A stretch of 64,000 nucleotides of DNA from Duganella sp. CF458 (GTDB lineage: Bacteria; Pseudomonadota; Gammaproteobacteria; Burkholderiales; Burkholderiaceae_D): contig NZ_FOOF01000024.1 of assembly GCF_900113115.1 (NCBI RefSeq), positions 1 through 64,000 on the forward strand, given 5' to 3'. The position numbers and the translations under genes are program-made. The notes under the pieces were generated by a model that saw only the letters and a list, made by a program, of their open reading frames with translations, had not been told where the DNA came from and made no database searches. Shown here piece by piece: positions 24,338 to 33,034 of this stretch. Position 1 is the first letter of the stretch. Every line of letters starts with the position of its first letter.

Positions 24338-25141
24338 ATGATTTGGACATTGTTGAATACCTGGTACGCGCGGCGCTTGATGCAGCGCTCGCGGCACGCC
24401 AAGGCCCTCAAGGAATTACCTCCCGGCCTATACAATTACTGGAAAAGCAGCGCACGTCTCGAATACCACGGCATCCCGACAGATGCCGTTTTTTTTGCGC
24501 GCGCCACGCTCGGCCTGTTCGACTTCTTCGCCTGCGCCGCGCAGGACAAGCAGCCCTGCGCCTTGCCATCCAAGGCAGCCGACTCGGTGTGGCACGCCTG
24601 GCTGCGGTTATCCCCGCTCAAGCTGGAAGCGTTCTGTCGCCGGCACTTCGGCCGGGTGGTGCCGCATTTGGACGGCAGCGCGCTGGGCGGCAACCTGGAT
24701 CAAGCGCTGGCGGTGTGCCTGGTACGGGCGCGCCGGGCCGAAGGCCTGAACCCTGAAGGGCCGCGACTGCCGTCCCTCTTCCTATTGGACAAGAAGCTAA
24801 AGATGCCGTTCGGCTTCGGCTACTCGGTGAAGCGCGGCCAGCCGGGCTACAGCCAGCTCGACGCGCTGGGGCGTTTCGATTCAAGCATCAACTGTCCACC
24901 GCAAATGGCGGCCGCCGGCCTGTTGACCGCCGGCCTGATCACGACCGCGCAGTTCAACGACTTCGAACAGCGCGCCCGCCAGCAAGCCGCCAGCAGCAGC
25001 GATAGCAGCAGCGGCAGCAGTTGCGGCTCCGGCTGCGGCAGCTCGGTCGACTGCAGCGGCGACTCCTCCAGCTCCAGCTGCGACAGCGGCGGCAGTAGTT
25101 GTGGAAGCAGTTGCGGCAGCAGTTGCGGCGGCGGCGATTAA
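24338..25141 (+). CDS. Protein with Gly/Ser/Cys-rich tail, GRDP-like
   Basis: A 267-residue protein. The N-terminal part has a hydrophobic, Trp-containing helix (MIWTLLNTWYARRLMQ). The middle, ADSVWHAWLRLSPLKLEAFC RR, resembles the VWHAFL..Y..FC core of glycine-rich domain proteins. The last ~55 residues are almost only Ser, Gly, Cys and Asp, with ten cysteines in SSCGSSCGS-type repeats, which could bind metal or cross-link. The DNA of the tail is repetitive. Function unknown. A long inverted repeat follows directly. Confidence 0.75.
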   Translation: MIWTLLNTWYARRLMQRSRHAKALKELPPGLYNYWKSSARLEYHGIPTDAVFFARATLGLFDFFACAAQDKQPCALPSKAADSVWHAWLRLSPLKLEAFCRRHFGRVVPHLDGSALGGNLDQALAVCLVRARRAEGLNPEGPRLPSLFLLDKKLKMPFGFGYSVKRGQPGYSQLDALGRFDSSINCPPQMAAAGLLTAGLITTAQFNDFEQRARQQAASSSDSSSGSSCGSGCGSSVDCSGDSSSSSCDSGGSSCGSSCGSSCGGGD

Positions 25142-25147
25142 CGCCCG

Positions 25148-25257
25148 AGCCCGTGTCCCACCATGGGGTCACACCCGAAATGAGACGCGGGCTCGGCCAC
25201 TAGCGCGGATGAGCCCGTGTCCCGATTCGGGTGTGACCCCATGGTGGGACACGGGCT
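25148..25257. repeat. REP-like inverted repeat, 32-bp perfect arms
   Basis: Arm 25148-25179 (AGCCCGTGTCCCACCATGGG then GTCACACCCGAA) is the exact reverse complement of 25226-25257. Between them GACGCGGGCTC and GAGCCCGTGTC are further near-complementary copies. The structure fills the space between convergent genes ending at 25141 and 25276, so it can act as a bidirectional terminator. Its form recalls dispersed REP/BIME elements; copies elsewhere cannot be checked here. Confidence 0.75.
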
Positions 25258-25275
25258 GGGCTGTACTAGAAGAAA

Positions 25276-26130
25276 TCAGGCGGGGCCGGTGGCGACGGGG
25301 CGGTTGCTGTCGGCGCACCATTCGGACCAGGAGCCGGGGTACAGCGCGGCGCCTGGCAGGCCGGCGACTTCCAGCGCGAGCAGGTTGTGGCAGGCGGTGA
25401 CGCCGGAGCCGCATTGCATCACGGCGCTCGCTGGCGTGCCGGTGATTGGCGCCAGTTCCTGCTGCAGCGTCGCTGCATCCTTGAAGCGGCCGTCGGCCTG
25501 CAGGTTGTCTTTGAAGAAGCGGTTGCGCGCGCCAGGAATATGGCCGCCCACCGGGTCAATGGTTTCGTTCTCGCCGCGGAAGCGGTCGTTGGCGCGGGCG
25601 TCGACCACTTGCAGGCGTTTCGCCTCCAGGTTTTCAAGCAGGTCGCCTGCCGACACGGTGCGCACCAGTGCGGGCTGATCGGCGAGATCGCCGCGCGGGC
25701 GTTCGGCGACGGAAGTCACCAGCGCCTGGCCGGCGCCACTCCATGCGGCCAGGCCGCCATCCAGCACCGCTACCGTGCCATGCCCCAGCCAGCGCAGCAG
25801 CCACCACAGGCGCGCTGCATACATGCCGCCGTGTGCGTCGTAGGCGACGACTTGCGTGCCTTCGCCGACACCCCAGCGGCGCAGGGTTTCCAGCAGCGCC
25901 GCGCGCTGCGGCAGCGGATGACGGCCGCGGAAAACACCGTCGTCGCTCTTTTTCGGGCCGGACAGGTCGGTGTCGATATTGGCGAATTGCGCGTTCTGGA
26001 TATGGCCTTCGGCAAAGGCATTGCGGCCGAAGTCCGGATTCATCAGGTCGTGGCGGCAATCGAGGATAACCCACTGCGGGTCGGACAAGTGCTGCGAAAG
26101 GGTGTTGGCGTCGATCAGGGTCGTGAACAT
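25276..26130 (-). CDS. sseA: 3-mercaptopyruvate/thiosulfate sulfurtransferase
   Basis: A 284-residue two-domain rhodanese. The first domain (VILDCRHDLMNPDFGRNAF) is structural. The second carries the catalytic Cys in MQCGSGVTACHN; the CGSGVT loop is typical of mercaptopyruvate sulfurtransferases rather than CRxGxR thiosulfate enzymes. The substrate Arg in DARANDRFRGENE is present. Cytosolic. The gene is 9 bp from the end of the transporter gene, same strand, so a shared transcript is likely. Confidence 0.9.
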   Translation of the reverse strand: MFTTLIDANTLSQHLSDPQWVILDCRHDLMNPDFGRNAFAEGHIQNAQFANIDTDLSGPKKSDDGVFRGRHPLPQRAALLETLRRWGVGEGTQVVAYDAHGGMYAARLWWLLRWLGHGTVAVLDGGLAAWSGAGQALVTSVAERPRGDLADQPALVRTVSAGDLLENLEAKRLQVVDARANDRFRGENETIDPVGGHIPGARNRFFKDNLQADGRFKDAATLQQELAPITGTPASAVMQCGSGVTACHNLLALEVAGLPGAALYPGSWSEWCADSNRPVATGPA

Positions 26131-26139
26131 GCGTGGTCC

Positions 26140-27054
26140 TTATACTTCGCTGGCAATCGGGTCGGTGTCGGAAATGGCTTTGCCACGTTCCGTGCTGCGC
26201 GTATTGTAGAACGTCGCGGCCACACCGGACAGCAGGATGATCGCCATGCCCACCCAGCTCAGCCAGCCGAAGCTGTCACTGAACAGCAGCACACCCCAGA
26301 TGCTGGAAAAGACAATGCCGGTGTACTGCAGGTTGGCCACCACCAGTGTCTTGCCGAGGCGGTAGGCGCGCGTCATGGCCACTTGCGCGGCGGTGGCGCA
26401 CAGGCCGATGCCCAGCATCAGGAACACGCTGTGCGCATTGTCCAGTGGATGCCAGTTCCAGCCGCTTTCCAGCACATGGCCGGTGAAGCCGGCGAAGAAA
26501 TTGGTCACGCTGAAGAAGAACACCACGCGCGATTCGGGTTCGCCGGCCAGGCCCAGCTTGCGCACCTGCATATAGGCCATGGCCGACAGCACGGACGAAC
26601 CGAGTGCCATCAGCGCGGGGCTCAACTGGTTGGCGTCGAAAGCCGGTTGCAGCAGGCAGGTGACGCCGACAAAGCTCATGCCGACTGCCGCGATCAGCGG
26701 CCATTCAACGCGGTTCTTCTGGTGCCACCAGCCATGGCCGAACAGCCACACGGCGATCCAGATCGGCGCCATGTAATTGAGCGTCATGGCTGTAGCCAGG
26801 GGGAGTTTGGCGATGGTGTAGTACCACATCCAAAGGGAGACTACGCCGACCGCGCCGCGCCACAAATGCGCCAGCGGCATGGTGGTCTTGAGGGTGCCGC
26901 CTTGCAGGCGCAGCATGGTGAACAGGATCACCATGCCGATGATCCCGCGGTACATCACCATTTCGGAAACGCTGAATTCATCGGATGCCAGTTTCACGCA
27001 CACCCCCATGGCGGCGAACAGGAAACTGGCAACTAGCATCCAGAGTGATTGCAT
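26140..27054 (-). CDS. EamA/DMT-family transporter
   Basis: A 304-residue inner-membrane protein with ten helices in two EamA repeats. The first has VASFLFAAMGVCVKLAS and YRGIIGMVILF; the second has AGFTGHVLESGW and ending SWVGMAIILLSGVAATFY. The start MQSLWMLVASF overlaps the stop of the Rieske oxygenase gene as ATGA, so it is translated with it. The substrate is unknown; it might move the oxygenase's substrate or product. Confidence 0.9.
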   Translation of the reverse strand: MQSLWMLVASFLFAAMGVCVKLASDEFSVSEMVMYRGIIGMVILFTMLRLQGGTLKTTMPLAHLWRGAVGVVSLWMWYYTIAKLPLATAMTLNYMAPIWIAVWLFGHGWWHQKNRVEWPLIAAVGMSFVGVTCLLQPAFDANQLSPALMALGSSVLSAMAYMQVRKLGLAGEPESRVVFFFSVTNFFAGFTGHVLESGWNWHPLDNAHSVFLMLGIGLCATAAQVAMTRAYRLGKTLVVANLQYTGIVFSSIWGVLLFSDSFGWLSWVGMAIILLSGVAATFYNTRSTERGKAISDTDPIASEV

Positions 27055-28154
27055 CAGAAGTCCAGTTTGCTCCGGTACCACTCATGGAAGTGCTGCATGC
27101 CGTCTTCCATCGGAGATTGATAGGGGCCGGCGTCGGTCTCGCCGCGCTCCATCAGGATCCTGCGGCCGGCATCCATGCGGGCGCCGATTTCATCGTCCTC
27201 AACGCAGGTTTCCATATAGGCTGCGCGTTCGGCTTCAATGAATTCGCGCTCGAACAGCACGATTTCTTCCGGATAGTAGAACTCCACCACGTTGCGGGTG
27301 CGGTTCGGGCCTTCCGGCCACAGGGTCGAAACCACCAGCACGTGCGGGTACCATTCGACCATGATGTTCGGGTACAGGGTGAGCCAGATCGCGCCATGCT
27401 TCGGCGGTTCGCCGTTGCGGAACTTGAGCAGCTGCTCGTGCCATTTCTGGTAGGTGTCGGAGCCGGACTTCTTCAAGCCGCGGTTCACGCCTACCGTCTG
27501 CACGCTGTAATCCTGGCCGAATTCCCAGCGCAGGTCGTCGCAGGTGACGAAGCTGCCCAGGCCCGGGTGGAACGGCTCGACGTGGTAATCCTCCAGGTAG
27601 ACCTCGATGAAGGTCTTCCAGTTGTAGTCGCAGTGGTGCACTTCCACGTGGTCCAGCATGTAGCCGCTGAAATCCAGGTCCTTGGTCACGGACAGGGTGC
27701 CCAGCTTTTCCATCACGTTGTAGCCGTTTTGCTCGAACAGCAGGCCGTTCCAGTTTTGCAGCTTGGCCTTCGGCAGGTTCAGGCACGGGGTGTCCGGGAA
27801 GTGCGGTGCGCCAATCAGCTCGCCCTTCAGGTCGTAGGTCCAGCGGTGCAGCGGGCAGACAATCGTGTCGGCATTGCCGCGGCCATTGAACATCAACGCC
27901 TGGCGGTGGCGGCAGACGTTGGACAGCAATTCGATACCATTGGCATTGCGCACCAGCATGCGGCCTTCATTTTCAGCCGCCAGCGTGGCAAAGTCGCCGA
28001 TATTCGGCACCATCAGCTCGTGGCCGACGTAACGCGGGCCTTTCTTGAACAGTTCCTGCATTTCACGCTGCAGCAGCGTTTCGTCAAAATAGACGTTGAC
28101 CGGAAGTTGCGCGTTCGAACGCGCCAGCTTGGCGTGGCTACCCAGATCGGACAT
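27054..28154 (-). CDS. Rieske non-heme iron oxygenase, alpha subunit
   Basis: A 366-residue aromatic-ring-hydroxylating-type oxygenase. The Rieske [2Fe-2S] site is CRHRQA ... CPLHRWTYD (Cys-X-His and Cys-X2-His). The mononuclear iron site is EVYLEDYHVEPFHPGLG with two His and the bridging Asp/Glu. The C-terminal SRPBCC domain ends HFHEWYRSKLDF. Cytosolic; needs a separate reductase, none of which is adjacent. Families with this shape include choline and betaine monooxygenases as well as ring dioxygenases, so the substrate is open. Confidence 0.9.
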   Translation of the reverse strand: MSDLGSHAKLARSNAQLPVNVYFDETLLQREMQELFKKGPRYVGHELMVPNIGDFATLAAENEGRMLVRNANGIELLSNVCRHRQALMFNGRGNADTIVCPLHRWTYDLKGELIGAPHFPDTPCLNLPKAKLQNWNGLLFEQNGYNVMEKLGTLSVTKDLDFSGYMLDHVEVHHCDYNWKTFIEVYLEDYHVEPFHPGLGSFVTCDDLRWEFGQDYSVQTVGVNRGLKKSGSDTYQKWHEQLLKFRNGEPPKHGAIWLTLYPNIMVEWYPHVLVVSTLWPEGPNRTRNVVEFYYPEEIVLFEREFIEAERAAYMETCVEDDEIGARMDAGRRILMERGETDAGPYQSPMEDGMQHFHEWYRSKLDF

Positions 28155-28249
28155 CCAAACCCCCCTTAATTAAAACCAAACCAAGAAGAGAAAGATCCGT
28201 AAAGACCTGAATTCAGATAATAAAAACGGTATTTCGGACAGAACCGGAG

Positions 28250-28255
28250 ATTATA
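28250..28255 (-). promoter_or_regulatory. Candidate -10 box of the oxygenase promoter
   Basis: TATAAT on the minus strand lies 96 bp before the oxygenase start, in the 257-bp divergent gap to xseB. No good TTGACA is seen at 17 bp; the closest is TTCAGC. The rest of the gap is AT-rich and shows nothing else definite. Confidence 0.3.
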
Positions 28256-28411
28256 GCGCCAAATAGGCTATCTTCGCTGAACTTTCTCGGCACGGGCGCG
28301 CGGCAAGCAATATGAAAGGAATTGCAACGTTTTCACCGCTTTAGAGGGCGCTTTTTAGACCGGAAACAGCAGTTTGTTCTAAAATAGCGGGCTACACTCA
28401 AGTTATATGCC

Positions 28412-28651
28412 ATGCCCAAGAAAATGAATGCGCCCGCCACCTTCGAGGAAGCGATGGCCGAACTGGCCCAGCTGGTCAGCCAGATGGAAGCCGGCCAACT
28501 GCCGCTGGAAGCTTCGGTGGCAGCCTATGCCCGCGGTTCCGAACTGGTGAAATTCTGTGCCGGACAGCTCGACAAGGTCGAAGCCCAGGTCAAAGTGCTG
28601 GAAGGCGATATGCTCAAGCCTTTCGCCGAAGGCGAGGAGGCAAGCCAATGA
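28412..28651 (+). CDS. xseB: Exodeoxyribonuclease VII small subunit
   Basis: A 79-residue helical protein. FEEAMAELAQLVSQMEAGQL then PLEASVAAYARGSELVKFC is the XseB signature of two packed helices that bind XseA for single-strand DNA degradation. The stop overlaps the ispA start as ATGA. The xseB-ispA-dxs order is standard in proteobacteria. The large subunit gene is not in the window. Confidence 0.95.
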   Translation: MPKKMNAPATFEEAMAELAQLVSQMEAGQLPLEASVAAYARGSELVKFCAGQLDKVEAQVKVLEGDMLKPFAEGEEASQ

Positions 28652-29538
28652 CCGCATCGTTCCAGGACTGGATGAAGACCATCCAGGCCGGCATGGAGCA
28701 GGACCTGTCGTCCTACCTGCCTGCCGAAGAGGTGGTTCCCGCCAAGCTGCATGCCGCCATGCGTTACGCCGTGCTCGATGGCGGCAAGCGCGTGCGTCCG
28801 CTGCTGGTGCATGCGGCCGGTGCGCTGTCCGGCGCCGACGCGCAAGCCCTGAGCCGCGCCGCCGCCGCCTTGGAAATGATCCACGCTTATTCGCTGGTGC
28901 ATGACGACATGCCCTGCATGGACGACGACGCGCTGCGCCGCGGCAAGCCGACCGTGCACGTGGCGTATGACGAAGCCACCGCACTGCTGGTGGGCGATGC
29001 GCTGCAGGCGCAAGCCTTCGGCGTGCTGGCCGGCGTCGATTCGGTGCCGCCGCCACGCCTGGTCGGCATGCTGCGCCTGCTGGCCGATGCCGCCGGTTCG
29101 GCCGGCATGTGCGGCGGCCAGGCGATCGACCTCGATAGCGTGGGCATCAGCCTGACCCTGGAGCAGCTGGAACGCATGCACCAGCTGAAGACCGGTGCGC
29201 TGCTGCGCGCGTCCGTGGTGCTGGGGGCGATGGCCGGCAAGGATTTGACGGAAGCCGAGCTGGCGGCGCTGCACGATTATTCGCGCGCCATCGGCCTGGC
29301 TTTCCAGGTGGTGGACGATGTGCTCGACGCGACGGCCGATTCGGCCACGCTGGGCAAGACGGCGGGCAAGGATGCGGCGGACAACAAGCCGACTTACGTA
29401 TCCATCCTCGGCCTGGAACCATCGATCGCCCTGGCGGAAAAATTGCGGCAGCAAGCGCACGCTGCGCTGGCGCCGTTCGGAGAACAAGCTCTGCGCCTGC
29501 GTGAACTCGCAGACCTGATCGTGCAGAGGAAGGCATAA
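28648..29538 (+). CDS. ispA: Farnesyl diphosphate synthase
   Basis: A 296-residue short-chain polyprenyl synthase that joins isopentenyl diphosphate to make farnesyl diphosphate. The first Asp-rich motif is VHDDMPCMDDDALRRGKPT and the second is QVVDDVLDATAD. RYAVLDGGKRVRPLL is the substrate-binding region. It uses the products of the pathway begun by dxs, whose ATG follows this stop with no gap. Confidence 0.95.
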   Translation: MTASFQDWMKTIQAGMEQDLSSYLPAEEVVPAKLHAAMRYAVLDGGKRVRPLLVHAAGALSGADAQALSRAAAALEMIHAYSLVHDDMPCMDDDALRRGKPTVHVAYDEATALLVGDALQAQAFGVLAGVDSVPPPRLVGMLRLLADAAGSAGMCGGQAIDLDSVGISLTLEQLERMHQLKTGALLRASVVLGAMAGKDLTEAELAALHDYSRAIGLAFQVVDDVLDATADSATLGKTAGKDAADNKPTYVSILGLEPSIALAEKLRQQAHAALAPFGEQALRLRELADLIVQRKA

Positions 29539-31407
29539 ATGAAACTGCTTGAAACCATCAATAACCCGGCCGAGCTGCGCAAGCTGGGCCGCCACCAGCT
29601 CACGCCACTGGCCGAGGAACTGCGCAGCTTCCTGCTCGATTCCGTGTCCAAGACCGGCGGCCACCTGTCGTCCAACCTGGGCACGGTGGAACTGACCGTT
29701 GCGCTGCACTACGTGTTCAACACGCCGCAAGACCGCATCGTGTGGGACGTGGGCCACCAGACCTATTCGCACAAGATCCTGACCGGCCGCCGCGACCAGT
29801 TCAACACGCTGCGCCAGTTGAACGGCATTTCCGGCTTCCCGCGCCGCGTGGAGTCCGAGTACGACACTTTCGGCACCGCGCACTCTTCGACGTCGATCTC
29901 CGCTGCGCTGGGCATGGCCCTGGGCGCCAAGATCAAGGGCGAGCACCGCCACGCGATCGCCGTGATCGGCGACGGCTCGATGACCGCCGGCATGGCGTTT
30001 GAAGCGCTGAACAACGCCGGTGTGGAAAAAGACTGCAACCTGCTGGTGATCCTGAACGACAACGACATGTCGATCTCGCCGCCGGTCGGCGCCCTGAACC
30101 GCTACCTGGCACGCCTGATGTCGGGCCAGTTCTATGCCGCCGCCAAGAACGTCGGCAAGTCCGTGCTGCCCGGCCCGCTGCTGGAAGTGGCCAAGCGCCT
30201 GGAAGAACACGCAAAAGGCATGGTGGTTCCGGCCACCATGTTTGAAGAACTGGGCTTCAACTACATCGGCCCGATCGACGGCCACGACCTCGACTCGCTG
30301 ATCCCGACCCTGCAGAACATCAAGCAGCTCAAGGGCCCGCAGTTCCTGCACGTGGTGACCAAGAAGGGCCAGGGCTACAAGCTGGCCGAGGCCGAGCCTA
30401 TCCTGTACCACGGCACCGGCAAGTTCAACCCGGCGGAAGGCATCAAGCCAGCGCTGGCGCCTTCCAAGAAGACCTATACCGAAGTGTTCGGCGACTGGCT
30501 GTGCGACATGGCCAAGGCCGACAAGCGCCTGGTCGGCATTACCCCTGCCATGCGCGAAGGCTCGGGCATGGTGCGCTTCGATAAAGAATACCCGGACCGC
30601 TACTTCGACGTCGGCATCGCCGAGCAGCATGCCGTGACCTTCGGCGCCGGCCTGGCCTGTGAAGGCCTGAAGCCGGTCGTGGCGATCTACTCGACCTTCC
30701 TGCAACGCGGCTACGACCAGTTGATCCACGACGTGGCGCTGCAAGACCTGGACGTGACCTTTGCACTGGACCGCGCAGGCTTGGTGGGCGCCGACGGCGC
30801 CACCCACGCCGGCAACTACGACCTGGCTTACCTGCGCTGCATCCCGAACATGGTGGTGATGGCGCCGTCCGACGAGAACGAATGCCGCCAGATGCTGTCG
30901 ACCGGCTACCACTATCCTGGTCCTGCGGCCGTGCGCTACCCGCGCGGCGCCGGCATCGGCGCGACCATCGCCCAGGAGTTGACCACGCTGCCGATCGGCA
31001 AAGGCGAGATCCGCCGCAAAGGCCAGAAGATCGCCATCCTGGCGTTCGGTTCCATGGTGGCGCCGGCAATGGGCGCGGCCGACCTGCTGAACGCCACGGT
31101 GGCGAACATGCGCTTCGTGAAACCGTTGGATGTGGAACTGGTCAAGCAGCTTGCCGCCGACCACGATTTCCTGGTGACGGTGGAAGAGGGCTGCATCATG
31201 GGCGGCGCCGGCGCTGCCGTGGCGGAAGCGCTGTCGGCGGCGGGCATCACCAAGCCGATCCAGATGCTTGGCCTGCCGGACAAGTTCATCGACCACGGCG
31301 ACCCGGCCAAGCTGCTGGCGCTGGTGGGCCTGGATGCCGCCGGCATCGCCGCCTCGATCAAGGCGCGCTTTGGCGACGAGCCGCGGCTGGTGGTCAACAA
31401 CGGCTGA
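29539..31407 (+). CDS. dxs: 1-deoxy-D-xylulose-5-phosphate synthase
   Basis: A 622-residue thiamine-diphosphate enzyme joining pyruvate and glyceraldehyde-3-phosphate, the first step of the MEP isoprenoid pathway. Signs are DVGHQTYSHKILTGRRD, the ThDP-binding IGDGSMTAGMAFEALNNAG, and the transketolase Pyr domain RYFDVGIAEQHAVTFGAGLA with the catalytic Glu. The length equals E. coli Dxs (620). It is the last gene of its operon and is followed by a clear terminator. Confidence 0.97.
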   Translation: MKLLETINNPAELRKLGRHQLTPLAEELRSFLLDSVSKTGGHLSSNLGTVELTVALHYVFNTPQDRIVWDVGHQTYSHKILTGRRDQFNTLRQLNGISGFPRRVESEYDTFGTAHSSTSISAALGMALGAKIKGEHRHAIAVIGDGSMTAGMAFEALNNAGVEKDCNLLVILNDNDMSISPPVGALNRYLARLMSGQFYAAAKNVGKSVLPGPLLEVAKRLEEHAKGMVVPATMFEELGFNYIGPIDGHDLDSLIPTLQNIKQLKGPQFLHVVTKKGQGYKLAEAEPILYHGTGKFNPAEGIKPALAPSKKTYTEVFGDWLCDMAKADKRLVGITPAMREGSGMVRFDKEYPDRYFDVGIAEQHAVTFGAGLACEGLKPVVAIYSTFLQRGYDQLIHDVALQDLDVTFALDRAGLVGADGATHAGNYDLAYLRCIPNMVVMAPSDENECRQMLSTGYHYPGPAAVRYPRGAGIGATIAQELTTLPIGKGEIRRKGQKIAILAFGSMVAPAMGAADLLNATVANMRFVKPLDVELVKQLAADHDFLVTVEEGCIMGGAGAAVAEALSAAGITKPIQMLGLPDKFIDHGDPAKLLALVGLDAAGIAASIKARFGDEPRLVVNNG

Positions 31408-31427
31408 CATACCAACAGTTGACACAC

Positions 31428-31454
31428 AAACGGCGCCGGAGAAGGCGCCGTTTT
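31428..31454 (+). terminator. Rho-independent terminator after dxs
   Basis: AAACGGCGCC and GGCGCCGTTT form a 10-bp stem with loop GGAGAA, and T residues follow. It begins 20 bp past the dxs stop. Confidence 0.85.
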
Positions 31455-31556
31455 CATTTGCGGTAGGCCAGATAATGACATGTTCCCGGGACGCCCGGTC
31501 AGTAACATGAATCGGCAACACATCCGATTCATCCACTGCCAATGAGGAGTCCTGCA

Positions 31557-32558
31557 ATGCGCCATCTGATGAAGAGCTGCCTGTCGTTTGTATGCATGGC
31601 GGGAATCTGCGTCGCCGCCAGCGCCGTTCCCGTGGAAATCGACCGTACCAGGCGCACGATCGACGTGCCGGCCGTCTGCCTGCAAAACGCGCAACCCATC
31701 AATGACCCGTTCCGCGGCGGCGTGATGGATACGCGCTTCACTTTTGTGCTGTCGACAACAGAACGATTGAAGCAACGGATCGCAGGAGCCGCCGCCGGAG
31801 ATGAGTTGTCCTGGTTCCACTTCAAGATCGCTGATGACAACCACGACATGGGCTTGAATGAGGCACAACGATTCAGGCGAGCTTTGGTCCTCGCGCGATG
31901 CGGCCTTCCCTGGACCGCGGGCGACGAGAACCTGTACCAGTTACCGGCCGACGCGGCGGCAATGATTGCCTTCTTGACTTACGCGATGGATCCGGGCCGG
32001 ATCGGCGCTCGAGATCCACGTGCGCGCACGGGCTATACGCTGGTCAGCAATGGCGAGCGCGAAGGCATCCTGATGTACGCGGCGCTGCGCATCAAAATGG
32101 ACCTGACGCCGACGATGGTCGGGCAGAACCGGGTCTGCCAGACTTACTATAACTTTGAAGGCAACTTCGGCTGCATGGCGTTCACAGCGGAGCCATTGCA
32201 GCCCCTGGATCCCTTGCTCGGCCTGCTGTATGAGGGTATCAACCGCGTCACCTTCACCGGACACGAATTCTGGCTGATGTTTTCCAATCCCGCCTACCGC
32301 AACAAGGTCTACTTCACCCACGGCACAGCTGCGGGCAATGTCGACAATTTTCTAACCGTGAATACGATGACCGGGGCCAGCGTCGAGTGGTCCGCCCCGG
32401 GCGGGAACCGCGAGGCTTTCCCCGATGCGCCATTCCGGCCCTACCGCTTCGAGAACTGGATCAATCCCGCCACCAATAACCGGGACTTCCACCAGACTGT
32501 CATGCAGGATTTTCAAAGGCGTCATCGCCAGCGGATCTTGACCTACAAACAGTGGTGA
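31557..32558 (+). CDS. Secreted protein of unknown function
   Basis: A 333-residue exported protein with signal MRHLMKSCLSFVCMAGICVA followed by ASAVP. The mature part has single cysteines in PAVCLQN, LARCGLP, NRVCQTYYNFEGNFGC, and long Tyr/Phe-rich stretches such as HEFWLMFSNPAYRNKVYF. The start is the second ATG, 7 bp after GAGGAG; the first ATG at 31542 has no such site. No family recognised. It precedes the metzincin pair in the same direction, 126 bp away. Confidence 0.8.
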   Translation: MRHLMKSCLSFVCMAGICVAASAVPVEIDRTRRTIDVPAVCLQNAQPINDPFRGGVMDTRFTFVLSTTERLKQRIAGAAAGDELSWFHFKIADDNHDMGLNEAQRFRRALVLARCGLPWTAGDENLYQLPADAAAMIAFLTYAMDPGRIGARDPRARTGYTLVSNGEREGILMYAALRIKMDLTPTMVGQNRVCQTYYNFEGNFGCMAFTAEPLQPLDPLLGLLYEGINRVTFTGHEFWLMFSNPAYRNKVYFTHGTAAGNVDNFLTVNTMTGASVEWSAPGGNREAFPDAPFRPYRFENWINPATNNRDFHQTVMQDFQRRHRQRILTYKQW

Positions 32559-32639
32559 TGCCCGCCGCACAGGCTTCGTGCGATTGGCTGAGTCGCTTGC
32601 GCGCATCATGTGACAATGCGCGTATTTATCGGCCTGGCG

Positions 32640-32658
32640 CTTGCCTATACTGGGCAAG
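32640..32658. promoter_or_regulatory. Palindrome over a TATACT box
   Basis: CTTGCC and GGCAAG are exact complements 7 bp apart, and the spacer contains TATACT, a fair -10 sequence. It lies 27 bp before the start of the small partner gene at 32685. A repressor site over a promoter is plausible but unproven. Confidence 0.35.
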
Positions 32659-32684
32659 TCCCAGGTTGAAAGACAGAGCAGGCC

Positions 32685-32987
32685 ATGCAAACCTTGCACC
32701 TCGAATTGCAAGAAGGCTTCGATGACGATCGTGTTGTCGCGCGTTTGAATGGCGTGGAGATCTTGAGCCTGGACCACGTGACCACACGCATGCAAACAGG
32801 CTTTGCCGCCGCCGGCACAACCCAAGCCGCCGATGGCAAAGCCGTGCTGGAAGTCGCATTACCCGATTCAGGGCAACAGGCGAGTACCGAAATCAACCTT
32901 ATACAAACCTTATGGGCCGGCATTCATGTCGAACCCGGCAAGGCTATCCAATTCAGGATTTCGCAAGCACCGTTCGGTTACGTGTAG
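32685..32987 (+). CDS. Small unknown partner of the metzincin protein
   Basis: A 100-residue soluble, acidic, beta-rich protein starting MQTLHLELQEGFDDDRVVAR. The sequence LNGVEILSLDHVTTRMQTGF and AVLEVALPDSGQQASTEINL suggests a beta-sandwich. It has no signal peptide and no cysteine. It ends 47 bp before the protease start on the same strand, so one transcript is likely. It could be an inhibitor, chaperone or immunity protein for the protease; this rests only on pairing. Confidence 0.72.
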   Translation: MQTLHLELQEGFDDDRVVARLNGVEILSLDHVTTRMQTGFAAAGTTQAADGKAVLEVALPDSGQQASTEINLIQTLWAGIHVEPGKAIQFRISQAPFGYV

Positions 32988-33034
32988 CGCGCGCGCTGGC
33001 CCGCGGCGGCCAGTATTTTCTGAAAGGAGACATC

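Noticed and set aside
24961..25141. A CRISPR or satellite repeat
   Set aside because: The repeats are in-frame Ser/Gly/Cys codons of a gene tail, without spacers of constant length.
28525..31557. A 1010-codon minus-strand open frame opposite ispA and dxs
   Set aside because: It is antisense to two certain genes, His/Gln/Arg-rich without domains, and arises from the codon bias of GC-rich DNA.
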